NCBI GenBank assembly: GCA_023412765.1
Contig: JAEZBX010000340.1
Location: forward strand, 1 to 26,330
Direction of reading: 5' to 3'
From: Bacteroidota bacterium
GTDB lineage: Bacteria > Bacteroidota > Bacteroidia > Cytophagales > Cyclobacteriaceae
DNA: 26,330 bases
Shown: piece after piece, positions 8,214 to 15,988 of the stretch
How positions within the stretch are numbered: position 1 is the stretch's first letter
Layout of the letters: the number at the start of each line of letters is the position of its first letter
The notes under the pieces: generated by a model
Told to the model about the DNA's origin: nothing
Database searches by the model: none
The model's input: only the letters and a program-made list of their open reading frames with translations
Program-made: the position numbers and the translations under genes

Positions 8214-9356
8214 ATGGCTGGTATTTACATTCATATTCCATTTTGCAAACAGGCATGCCACTATTGTGACTTCCATTTTTCGACCAACCTGAAATTTCAG
8301 GGTGAGATGGTGGATGCCTTACACAAGGAACTGGCCCTTCAGCGTCGTTATCTGAACGACGAAAAAATTGATACGATTTATTTTGGAGGAGGGACTCCAT
8401 CGCTGCTTGGCGCTCCCGAGATCGGCAGCATTCTAGATACAATTAATGGTCATTTTGACTTAACCGCCTTAGGCGAAATAACGCTGGAAGCAAATCCGGA
8501 TGATCTGACTCAAGAAAAACTGAACGCCCTTAAAGCTGTTGGAATCAACAGGCTTAGCATCGGAATACAGTCCTTCGACAATCATATTCTGAAGTTTCTC
8601 AATCGCGCTCATGATGCCACTATGGCCGCCAATAGTGTGTATTACGCTCGGGAATCAGGATTTGAAAATATAAGCATCGACCTGATCTATGCAATCCCGG
8701 GACAGGATAATTCAGCGTGGAAAAGAAACATCAACAGAGCCATAGAGCTTCGACCAGAACACATCTCATCATATTCATTAACGATCGAAGAAAAAACAGT
8801 ATTTGGTAAGTGGGCACTACAAAAGAAATTACAAGTACCAGACGATGAAACCTCAGCGTCCGAAATGATCACGCTGATGGAAGCATTGGAAGGCGCAGGA
8901 TACGATCATTACGAGGTTTCAAATTTTGCCAGGCCGGGCTACATATCCAAACACAATAGCAGTTATTGGAAAGGCAAAAGATACCTGGGCATTGGACCAA
9001 GCGCACATTCCTACGATATCGAAAGCCGGCAGTACAATGTGAGCAATAATCACCTTTACATTCAATCAATTCGCTCCGGAAATGTGCCCGCATCGCGTGA
9101 AATCCTGAATCGTGAGGATAAAATAAACGATTTGATCCTCACCACGCTGCGCACGTCATGGGGTACTGATTTACTCAAGTTGCGCTATGAGCATGACTAT
9201 GATATTCTAGCCTTACACGGCCCCTATTTAGATCGCCTGATCCAGGGCAACCTCGCCAGTGTGCGCAATGATACCCTCATTTTGACCAAATCAGGACGTC
9301 TGTTAGCGGATAAAATTGCTGCTGACCTGTTTGCCCTCCCAATTGCCGAAACATGA
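8214..9356 (+). CDS. hemW: HemW, radical SAM heme chaperone
   Basis: HemW binds haem and delivers it to target proteins; it belongs to the HemN-related radical SAM family. The ATG at 8214 is preferred over the upstream ATG at 8151 because MAGIYIHIPFC is the family's conserved opening. The product is 380 residues. The cluster motif is C11-x3-C15-x2-C18 followed by D and F, so it lacks the fourth cysteine of true coproporphyrinogen dehydrogenase HemN and fits HemW. Other motifs are FGGGTPS (57-63), EANPDDLT, INRLSIGIQSF and GIGPSAHSY. It diverges from the DUF4271-hemD pair, which also concerns tetrapyrroles. Older annotation often calls this family oxygen-independent coproporphyrinogen III oxidase. 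Confidence 0.93.
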   Translation: MAGIYIHIPFCKQACHYCDFHFSTNLKFQGEMVDALHKELALQRRYLNDEKIDTIYFGGGTPSLLGAPEIGSILDTINGHFDLTALGEITLEANPDDLTQEKLNALKAVGINRLSIGIQSFDNHILKFLNRAHDATMAANSVYYARESGFENISIDLIYAIPGQDNSAWKRNINRAIELRPEHISSYSLTIEEKTVFGKWALQKKLQVPDDETSASEMITLMEALEGAGYDHYEVSNFARPGYISKHNSSYWKGKRYLGIGPSAHSYDIESRQYNVSNNHLYIQSIRSGNVPASREILNREDKINDLILTTLRTSWGTDLLKLRYEHDYDILALHGPYLDRLIQGNLASVRNDTLILTKSGRLLADKIAADLFALPIAET

Positions 9357-9358
9357 TG

Positions 9359-9400
9359 ACAAATGTCATTTGTAGATGAGAGGGGATCTTCGTAATTTAC
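9359..9400 (+). promoter_or_regulatory. Promoter with overlapping 7+7 bp dyad
   Basis: The dyad ACAAATG-T-CATTTGT (9359-9373) is perfect and overlaps a second dyad ATGACA-AA-TGTCAT (9356-9369). TTTG at 9369-9372 followed after 20 bp by TAATTTAC (9393-9400) resembles the Bacteroidota -33/-7 pair (TTTG, TAnnTTTG), with the start codon at 9416. The dyad therefore lies on the -33 element, where an operator would act. The regulator is unknown. Confidence 0.45.
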
Positions 9401-9415
9401 ATATTCGTATTTACC

Positions 9416-9784
9416 ATGCTATCGGTGGAAGACAAAAAAGTATACATGCTCCTCAAGTCAGTGATTTTTCATTACCACGGACTTGATGATCAGGAAAAGC
9501 TGGATTTGGATAGAACCGCCGATCAGCTCAATGCCCATGACGAGTATGAGTGGGCAATGGATTTTGTGGCGATGGATTACGTTACCGCCTTTGACCGGGC
9601 GAGGTTCTTTCTGAATGAAATAATCGGCGACTATCAAAAAGATAAACGTGTTGAATTAATCAACATGGTATGGCAGGCAAACAATTTGAAGGGTTACGTT
9701 ACAGAAATGGAAGCTACAGCTATGCTAAAGCTTGCTAAAGACTGGAACGTTCAAAAGGAATTAGTGCAGTTGGTTTTAAATTAA
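9416..9784 (+). CDS. Small all-helical protein, possibly TerB-like
   Basis: No firm family can be assigned. The 122-residue protein has no signal peptide or membrane segment and is rich in charged and leucine residues. It appears to be wholly helical. The C-terminal part (residues about 80-121, KRVELINMVWQANN, then YVTEMEATAMLKLAKDWNV) resembles the helix-loop-helix pattern of the TerB/DjlA-N fold, in which a turn precedes a conserved Glu. The acidic metal-binding residues of true TerB are not obvious. It is preceded by the dyad promoter at 9359-9400 and ends at a strong terminator shared with clpC, so it is a single-gene transcript or a read-through partner of hemW. Confidence 0.65.
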   Translation: MLSVEDKKVYMLLKSVIFHYHGLDDQEKLDLDRTADQLNAHDEYEWAMDFVAMDYVTAFDRARFFLNEIIGDYQKDKRVELINMVWQANNLKGYVTEMEATAMLKLAKDWNVQKELVQLVLN

Positions 9785-9810
9785 GCACAACAGTCCTGAA
9801 CTACCTAAAT

Positions 9811-9838
9811 AAAAAAAGCGGGTGTTACCCGCTTTTTT
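9811..9838. terminator. Bidirectional terminator
   Basis: AAAAAAGCGGGT (9812-9823), loop GTT, then ACCCGCTTTTTT (9827-9838). The stem is perfect and has U-runs in both directions. It sits between the convergent small helical gene (ends 9784) and clpC (ends 9856), serving both strands. Confidence 0.95.
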
Positions 9839-9855
9839 ATTTCTATTAATTTTTC

Positions 9856-12396
9856 TTATTCCTTCTTCTCTTTAGAAGAGGCCTTCGCTTTCTTAACCTT
9901 TACAGTGAGAACTTCTCCTTTGCCGTCATAGTCAGCAAAGATAGTTCCGCCTTCCTCTATTTCGCCCTTCAAAATCTCTTCCGCTACCGGATCTTCCAGG
10001 TATTTCTGAATGGCGCGATTCAAAGGCCGTGCACCGAATTGCTGATCATAACCTTTCTCAGCCAGAAAATCTTTCGCCTTATCACTCAACTCTACATTGT
10101 ATCCAAGTTGAATAATGCGATCGAACAATTTCCGAAGCGTGATGTCGATGATCTTGTGAATGTGCTCGCGTTGTAGAGAATTGAACACGATCAAATCATC
10201 TAACCTGTTAAGAAACTCTGGACTGAAAGCACGTTTCAAAGCATTTTGAATTGTGCTCTTCATATTTTCGTCATCATCCTGGCGTTTCGCAGCTGAGGCA
10301 AATCCGATTCCAGATCCGAAATCCTTCAGGTCGCGAACACCAATATTTGAAGTCATGATGATGATAGTATTTCTAAAATCAACACGTCTACCCAGCCCAT
10401 CCGTTAGAATACCATCGTCGAGAACCTGCAGCAGGATATTGAACACATCAGGGTGCGCTTTTTCAATTTCATCAAGCAGCACAACTGAGTATGGTTTACG
10501 CCTTACTTTTTCTGTGAGCTGGCCACCTTCTTCATAACCAACATAGCCCGGAGGAGCTCCCACAAGACGTGACACAGAGAATTTCTCCATGTATTCACTC
10601 ATATCAATTCTAACGAGCGAATCCTCCTTGTCGAAGAGATAGGTAGCAAGCACTTTTGCAAGTTCTGTTTTACCAACTCCGGTAGGACCAAGGAAAATAA
10701 ACGAACCGATAGGTTTCTTAGGATCTTTCAATCCAACCCTTGTCCGCTGTATAGCCTTAGTCAACTTTTTAATCGCTTCTTCCTGACCAATAACCCTGGA
10801 GTTAAGCTCTTCAGCCATATTGAGAAGCTTGTTGCTTTCCTTCTGGGCAATTCTGTTAGTAGGTATACCAGTCATCATACCGACCACGTCTGCAACGTTG
10901 TCTTCGGTCACTGTATATTTTTCAGTGCGGGTTTTTTCTTCCCACTTAGCTTTAGCAATATCTAATTGCTCGATCAGTTTTTTCTCACGATCACGAAGTT
11001 GAGCAGCCTCCTCATATTTTTGGCTTTTCACAACCCGGTTCTTTTCTTTTTTCACCTCCTCGATCGCTTCTTCATACTTCACGATGTCTTCAGGAACGTG
11101 AATGTTATTTATGTGAACGCGTGCGCCAGCTTCGTCCAAAACATCGATCGCTTTGTCTGGAAGATACCTGTCGCTGATGTAACGATCCGAAAGTTTAACG
11201 CAAGCTTCAATTGCTTCTTTTGTATAGATCACATGGTGATGATCTTCATATTTTTCCTTGATGTTTTCAAGGATCTGAACGGTTTCTTCCGGAGTGGTTG
11301 AGTCCACCAAAACCATTTGAAACCTCCTGGCAAGTGCACCATCCTTTTCGATGTACTGCCTGTATTCGTCGAGTGTAGTTGCTCCAATGCATTGAATCTC
11401 TCCACGTGCTAATGCAGGCTTGAACATATTGGATGCGTCAAGTGAACCAGATGCTCCACCGGCACCAACAATGGTATGAAGTTCATCAATAAACAAAATG
11501 ACGTCAGGAGATTTTTCCAATTCGTTCATTACGGCTTTCATCCGTTCTTCGAATTGGCCTCTGTATTTTGTACCAGCTACAAGCGAAGCCAGGTCCAAAG
11601 TCACTACGCGCTTACCAAATAATACGCGGGAAACTTTTTTCTGTATGATACGCAGTGCAAGGCCTTCAGCAATTGCTGTCTTACCCACACCAGGTTCACC
11701 GATAAGGATTGGATTATTTTTCTTTCTCCTTGAAAGGATCTGTGCTACGCGCTCAATTTCTTTCTCACGTCCGACGATTGGATCCAATCGATTATCCTCG
11801 GCTAAACGGGTGAGATCGCGTCCAAAGTTGTCTAACACCGGAGTGCGCGATTTCTCCGCTCCCTTCTTTTCTTTGCCAGGGTTTCCGGAGCCGGCACTAC
11901 CGAATATTTTTGATGAATCGTCATCCGGATCATCGGTGTCCTGCGAAGCCATCGGCCCCTCATTTTGGTACTCTAACATTTCCTTTACTGTCTCGTAGTT
12001 AACGTCGAACTTATTGAGGATTTGAGTTCCCAGATTGTCCTGGTCGCGAAGAATCGATAACAACAGGTGTTCTGTTCCGATGAGCTGAGCTTTAAATATC
12101 TTAGCCTCGAGATAAGTAATTTTCAAAACCTTCTCAGAAGCCTTAGTTAATGGAATATTTGCAAGGTTCTTGATTTGATGTGTCGCTGTCCCTTTGGAAA
12201 TCTTTTCGATTTCATTTCGAAGCTCGTCCAGGGGAACGCCTAATTTCTTTAGCACGCCCACTGCCACGCCCTCGCCTTCCCGAACCATACCCAGGACAAG
12301 GTGTTCAGTGCCTATATAATCGTGTCCAAGGCGTAACGCTTCTTCCCTGCTGAGTGAGATAACCTCCTTGACCCGATTGGAAAATTTTGCTTCCAT
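9856..12396 (-). CDS. clpC: ClpC, AAA+ unfoldase of the Clp protease
   Basis: ClpC is a hexameric ATP-dependent unfoldase that feeds proteins to ClpP and takes part in stress response and protein quality control in the cytoplasm. The 846 residues show the full layout: two Clp-N repeats (about 4-68 and 79-143), then an acidic/basic linker. AAA1 has Walker A GEPGVGKT (233-240) and Walker B LFIDELH (301-307). A UVR-type coiled segment follows (about 441-478). AAA2 has Walker A GPTGVGKT (570-577) and Walker B VLLDEIEKAH (639-648), with a C-terminal D2-small domain to about 815 and a Lys-rich tail. The UVR segment and length separate it from ClpB and ClpA. It ends at the terminator at 9811-9838. 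The 102-bp upstream gap contains two overlapping TACATTTA words that resemble -7 elements. Confidence 0.96.
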   Translation of the reverse strand: MEAKFSNRVKEVISLSREEALRLGHDYIGTEHLVLGMVREGEGVAVGVLKKLGVPLDELRNEIEKISKGTATHQIKNLANIPLTKASEKVLKITYLEAKIFKAQLIGTEHLLLSILRDQDNLGTQILNKFDVNYETVKEMLEYQNEGPMASQDTDDPDDDSSKIFGSAGSGNPGKEKKGAEKSRTPVLDNFGRDLTRLAEDNRLDPIVGREKEIERVAQILSRRKKNNPILIGEPGVGKTAIAEGLALRIIQKKVSRVLFGKRVVTLDLASLVAGTKYRGQFEERMKAVMNELEKSPDVILFIDELHTIVGAGGASGSLDASNMFKPALARGEIQCIGATTLDEYRQYIEKDGALARRFQMVLVDSTTPEETVQILENIKEKYEDHHHVIYTKEAIEACVKLSDRYISDRYLPDKAIDVLDEAGARVHINNIHVPEDIVKYEEAIEEVKKEKNRVVKSQKYEEAAQLRDREKKLIEQLDIAKAKWEEKTRTEKYTVTEDNVADVVGMMTGIPTNRIAQKESNKLLNMAEELNSRVIGQEEAIKKLTKAIQRTRVGLKDPKKPIGSFIFLGPTGVGKTELAKVLATYLFDKEDSLVRIDMSEYMEKFSVSRLVGAPPGYVGYEEGGQLTEKVRRKPYSVVLLDEIEKAHPDVFNILLQVLDDGILTDGLGRRVDFRNTIIIMTSNIGVRDLKDFGSGIGFASAAKRQDDDENMKSTIQNALKRAFSPEFLNRLDDLIVFNSLQREHIHKIIDITLRKLFDRIIQLGYNVELSDKAKDFLAEKGYDQQFGARPLNRAIQKYLEDPVAEEILKGEIEEGGTIFADYDGKGEVLTVKVKKAKASSKEKKE

Positions 12397-12498
12397 AGAA
12401 GTTCTATAATGTGATAAATGTAAATGTAAAATTTTTTGTGTGTTCGCTGCTATCCAATCTGGAAGATTAAATATCGATAAAAAAACACACTCTACTTT

Positions 12499-13134
12499 CT
12501 ATTTGTTCATTTTCTGAATTGCAGAGCCCTGAACAATCCTGGAAGCGCCTGGTCCTTCACAAAATACCAAATCGATAAGACTTAAGTTCTCTACAAACGT
12601 ATTGCCAAATACTTGATTATACATGACGGGGTAATAAAATTGATGACATTGTTCGGAATTTTTGGAATTTAAGGCAAATCGGAGGTCCAAAACATTATCA
12701 GCAGCGCGATCTGCGAAGATTTCCGTTTCCCTAATTGGCATACTCCACTTTAACCATTTGAGACACATTGACAGGAGCATGTAATTTAGTTCGTAAAGAA
12801 ATCCAACTTTGCTGAAAAGTATGTCGTGCAGATCATCTGCGTAGTGGTCAAAGAATGGAGCCTTGCCATAAGCGGATTGTACAGTACGCCAATGGTTGTT
12901 TACCCACTTCTGGGTATAATCCAAACGGACCTCATTGATTAACGGCTTCCCATGCGCTGAAGTTACTGGCACAATCAAAAGCATTTCCCCATTCGCGGAG
13001 TTGATCCTGCATCTGTTTCTGTACGTTTGCTTTACGTAGCGTTCGCATTTTTCCAACAATATTCCTTCGGTTCCGGAAAGTGCTGAGAAGTATGCAATCG
13101 AAGGCAGGTAATGTGTCTCTATCAGTGCTACCAA
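12499..13134 (-). CDS. WbqC family protein
   Basis: WbqC-like proteins are a poorly characterised family, associated by name with O-antigen or sugar gene clusters; the biochemical role is unknown. The product is 211 residues, with no signal peptide. Family-like stretches are ETHYLPSIAYFSAL (6-19), a basic KQTYRNRCRI run (35-44), LLIVPVTSAHGKPL (52-65) and WRTVQSAYGKAPFF (82-95). The start is a TTG codon; no in-frame ATG exists between the upstream stop and the conserved N-terminus, so either TTG is used or a base is wrong nearby. In many Bacteroidota this gene neighbours signal peptidase, which is not seen here. Confidence 0.85.
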   Translation of the reverse strand: MVALIETHYLPSIAYFSALSGTEGILLEKCERYVKQTYRNRCRINSANGEMLLIVPVTSAHGKPLINEVRLDYTQKWVNNHWRTVQSAYGKAPFFDHYADDLHDILFSKVGFLYELNYMLLSMCLKWLKWSMPIRETEIFADRAADNVLDLRFALNSKNSEQCHQFYYPVMYNQVFGNTFVENLSLIDLVFCEGPGASRIVQGSAIQKMNK

Positions 13135-13386
13135 ATCGTAAAGGGTCGGTTTTCCGTTGTCCTGATGTCGTCATGCGAATGGCAGGAAAGCCTGGGCGCC
13201 ATTTTACCACTAAATCATTAATCAACAAAATGATCGGGAAGGACAGTGAGCGTCTTCGAATACGCGACAAAGTTCAGAATTCCTTTTGCTGGCAAATGTT
13301 CTTCTATGCGCCACCTATTCCATACCTTGCCGAATTATTCATCGAACCAATCAAAATAGAATTCGTTTACCCAGCTACTGTTTCGA
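13135..13386. other. 252-bp divergent intergenic region
   Basis: Gene-free space between the WbqC gene (minus) and the first ABC exporter gene (plus). It must contain both promoters, but no confident TAnnTTTG element was found. One imperfect hairpin is visible: AATGGCAGG (13178-13186) pairs with CCT and GCCATT (to 13203) around an AAAG loop. Open frames crossing it on both strands show no recognisable protein and probably arise by chance. Confidence 0.5.
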
Positions 13387-15198
13387 ATGAAAGAATTAAA
13401 ATATCTCAATAAGTATCTCCTAAAGTACAAGTGGCATTTAATCCTGGGGACGATCTTCGTTATAATCTCCAATATCTTTCAAATAGTTCCAGGACCGCTC
13501 GTGCGGCTTGCAATCGACCTGGTTGTCGACAACATCAGATTATATCAGAGTTTCTCCGGTACCGATTTACAGGCAGACTTCTTCGGAGTTTTCGCATTTG
13601 GAATTCTGGTGTATGCAGGCTTAATCTTATTAATGGCCTTGCTAAGAGGAATTTTTCTCTATTTCATGAGGCAGACGCTGATTGTTATGTCAAGGCTTAT
13701 TGAGTTTGACCTGAAGAACGAAATCTTTGAGCACTACCAGATATTGCCTATCAGCTTTTACAGAAGGAACAACACAGGCGACCTTATGAACCGGATTTCC
13801 GAAGACGTTGGTCGGGTGCGGATGTACCTCGGACCAGCTATAATGTACGGTCTCACCCTGGCCACCCTGTTTCTGATGTTAATACCTTTTATGTTCGACA
13901 TCAGCGCTAAACTCACTTGGTATGCACTGAGTCCATTGCCACTTTTGTCGCTTAGCATTTTCCTGGTCAACAATAAAGTTGAACGACGAGCGGAACAGAT
14001 ACAGGAAAGCCAGTCAAAATTGTCAACGTTTGTTCAGGAAGCTTTCAGCGGGATCAGGGTACTGAAATCTTTCAATCGCGAAAGCGAATCGATCGGCAGA
14101 TTCGACATCGAGACGGAACGTTATCGTCGGCAATCGTTGAGGTTAACCAAGGTACAGTCACTTTTTTTCCCCCTAATTATGGGACTTATCGGACTTAGCA
14201 CTATCCTAACAGTGTATGCGGGTAGCGCAGAGGTGATAAATGGAAACCTTACCTTCGGCAACATTGCAGAGTTCATTATCTACGTCAACTTATTGACCTG
14301 GCCCGTGACCTCTCTAGGTTGGACAACGAGCCTGGTTCAACGCGCTGAGGTTTCACAAAAAAGGATCAATGAATTCTTAAAAACAGAGACGACAATCATC
14401 TCTGAAAAAAATCTGGTTAGCGACATCAAGGGAAAGGTTGAATTCCGCAACGTCAGTTTTGTCTATCCTGACACGGGTATAAAAGCACTACGCGGAATTT
14501 CTTTTACTATTGAACCTGGCGAATCGCTCGCGATTATCGGCACTACCGGATCAGGAAAGAGCACTGTCTCCAACCTTATATCAAGATTATACGACGTCAG
14601 AGAAGGAGAAATCCTGATCGATGACATACCAATTACTCATTACGATCTTCACTCCCTGCGCAGCCAGATAGGCTATGTTCCGCAGGATGTATTCTTATTT
14701 AGCGACACCATCTTCAATAATATCGGATTCGGAATCAAGAATCCCGATGAATCAAAAGTGCTGCAGGCTGCCCGCGACGCAGACGTCTATGACAATATTA
14801 TGAGATTCCCTCAGGGTTTCCACACGCGGGTAGGCGAGCGTGGTATCACCCTTTCTGGGGGACAAAAGCAGCGTGTATCGATTGCCAGGGCCATCGTCAG
14901 AGAACCAAAAATTCTCATGCTTGACGATGCATTGTCGGCAGTTGATACAAAAACCGAGAACAACATTCTTAACAGTATGAAAAGAATAATGGAGGGTAGG
15001 ACTACCATTATCATTTCACACCGCGTTTCTTCGGCAAAACTTGCCAATAAGATTATTGTGTTGATTGATGGTGCTATCGCCGAGGTCGGAACACACGAGT
15101 CCCTATTGATGCAGGATGGACTATACAAGGATCTTTTTGAGAAGCAGGGTCAGTTGGATAACGTGGTCAAAGATTCCGAATCAGAAGACGTAGCGTAG
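13387..15198 (+). CDS. ABC half-exporter with degenerate catalytic Glu (MdlA/YheI-like)
   Basis: Type I (ABCB-like) exporter half: about six transmembrane helices (1-310), then a nucleotide-binding domain (350-585). It would sit in the inner membrane and expel lipids, drugs or peptides; the substrate is unknown. Motifs are Walker A GTTGSGKST (385-393), Q-loop Q433, signature LSGGQ (489-493), Walker B ILMLDD (509-514) and H-loop H545. The residue after the Walker B Asp is D514 where active subunits have Glu, the mark of the degenerate half of heterodimeric exporters such as MdlA or BmrC. The partner is most likely the 590-residue protein encoded at 15989-17761, which has the complementary change. 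The 3' end overlaps the convergent barrel gene by 18 bp. Confidence 0.93.
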   Translation: MKELKYLNKYLLKYKWHLILGTIFVIISNIFQIVPGPLVRLAIDLVVDNIRLYQSFSGTDLQADFFGVFAFGILVYAGLILLMALLRGIFLYFMRQTLIVMSRLIEFDLKNEIFEHYQILPISFYRRNNTGDLMNRISEDVGRVRMYLGPAIMYGLTLATLFLMLIPFMFDISAKLTWYALSPLPLLSLSIFLVNNKVERRAEQIQESQSKLSTFVQEAFSGIRVLKSFNRESESIGRFDIETERYRRQSLRLTKVQSLFFPLIMGLIGLSTILTVYAGSAEVINGNLTFGNIAEFIIYVNLLTWPVTSLGWTTSLVQRAEVSQKRINEFLKTETTIISEKNLVSDIKGKVEFRNVSFVYPDTGIKALRGISFTIEPGESLAIIGTTGSGKSTVSNLISRLYDVREGEILIDDIPITHYDLHSLRSQIGYVPQDVFLFSDTIFNNIGFGIKNPDESKVLQAARDADVYDNIMRFPQGFHTRVGERGITLSGGQKQRVSIARAIVREPKILMLDDALSAVDTKTENNILNSMKRIMEGRTTIIISHRVSSAKLANKIIVLIDGAIAEVGTHESLLMQDGLYKDLFEKQGQLDNVVKDSESEDVA

Positions 15199-15921
15199 AC
15201 CTACACCGCCTTCGAACCGGCTCCACCCCGGATCTGCCTGAATGTCGGTGAAATATTCCAACTCCATAAACGCGGAGATCGGAATGTTAAAGTAAGCGTA
15301 TTCAATACCCATTACGGCCTGTGGCCCCATCGTTAGGCGCGATCGATCGATCCGCCCAAATTTCTTTTCCCCTCCCATTCCCTCGAGATACGTATAGTCG
15401 TACTGGATTTTTGTGCTCTTCCATTCCCACCCAACGCCGAGATAAAATTGAAGTCCGGGAGAAATAGGTTCTACGTTTACATGGTATAATAGCTTGACTT
15501 CACCGATCAAGTCTGACTTCACCTTATGCGTGTAGTACTCCAGTGAATCTTCCCCATTTGTAAATTTTTTGCGCTCTAATTCCTCATAAAATTTTTCAGA
15601 GAAGTATCGGTTGTACAATCCGCTTGAGGCCTTTCCAAAGTCGGCGACGATGGCAAATTTTTTAGTCGCGTAATACTTATATGTAATCGCAAAGGGATCC
15701 CCAAGTTTTACACCTATGCCATGGTAGGGATACTTGCTATTCTCGAAAATAGGGCAGACTGTTTTAGCTTTGGCGCCACGAACGCGTCCAGCCGCATAGT
15801 TGTGCCGTTCGCGGGTATACATGCTTTTTCCACTGTTGTGAATGCGCGCTTTTTGCGCCATCACATATTCAGCACTGAAGAGGCAAAAAATGAATAAAAG
15901 AACCTTTTTAGAAAAGTGCAT
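15181..15921 (-). CDS. Small outer-membrane beta-barrel protein
   Basis: Not assigned to a named family. The 246-residue product has a signal peptide (1-22, YVMAQ) and a basic stretch (24-52), then alternating hydrophobic strands. It ends in an aromatic C-terminal strand, GGVGLRYVF, typical of outer-membrane barrels. Strands such as GPQAVMGIEYAYF and LQFYLGVGWEW suggest about eight strands. It lies between two oppositely oriented half-exporter genes, overlapping the 3' end of the first by 18 bp and starting 67 bp downstream of the second. It is co-directional with the second and could be co-transcribed with it. A role as outer-membrane partner of the exporter is speculative. Confidence 0.8.
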   Translation of the reverse strand: MHFSKKVLLFIFCLFSAEYVMAQKARIHNSGKSMYTRERHNYAAGRVRGAKAKTVCPIFENSKYPYHGIGVKLGDPFAITYKYYATKKFAIVADFGKASSGLYNRYFSEKFYEELERKKFTNGEDSLEYYTHKVKSDLIGEVKLLYHVNVEPISPGLQFYLGVGWEWKSTKIQYDYTYLEGMGGEKKFGRIDRSRLTMGPQAVMGIEYAYFNIPISAFMELEYFTDIQADPGWSRFEGGVGLRYVF

Positions 15922-15923
15922 TT

Positions 15924-15939
15924 GCAGTAAATATACTGC
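15924..15939. promoter_or_regulatory. 6+6 bp dyad just before the barrel gene start
   Basis: GCAGTA-AATA-TACTGC is a perfect inverted repeat with a 4-bp spacer ending 2 bp before the ATG of the barrel gene. On the coding strand it contains TATATTTA, similar to a -7 promoter element. It could be an operator, or an RNA hairpin covering the ribosome-binding region. Confidence 0.4.
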
Positions 15940-15988
15940 TTTTGGCCCTAAAGGCAGAGGAAAGGACCGCCACTAGCCGATTCTGGCT

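Noticed and set aside
8149..8442. Longer N-terminus for the DUF4271 protein
   Set aside because: The extension is antisense to hemW and the ATG at 8148 starts a clear signal peptide.
11498..11998. 166-codon plus-strand open frame
   Set aside because: Antisense to the ClpC AAA1 domain and its linker, with no recognisable domain.
12438..12497. GTGTGTT and AACACAC inverted words upstream of clpC
   Set aside because: Arms of 7 bp about 40 bp apart in A/T-rich sequence are too weak to call an operator or terminator.
13080..13412. 110-codon plus-strand open frame and an opposing minus-strand frame
   Set aside because: They overlap the starts of the WbqC and ABC genes and show no conserved motif; they could still be remnants of a lost gene but nothing supports it.
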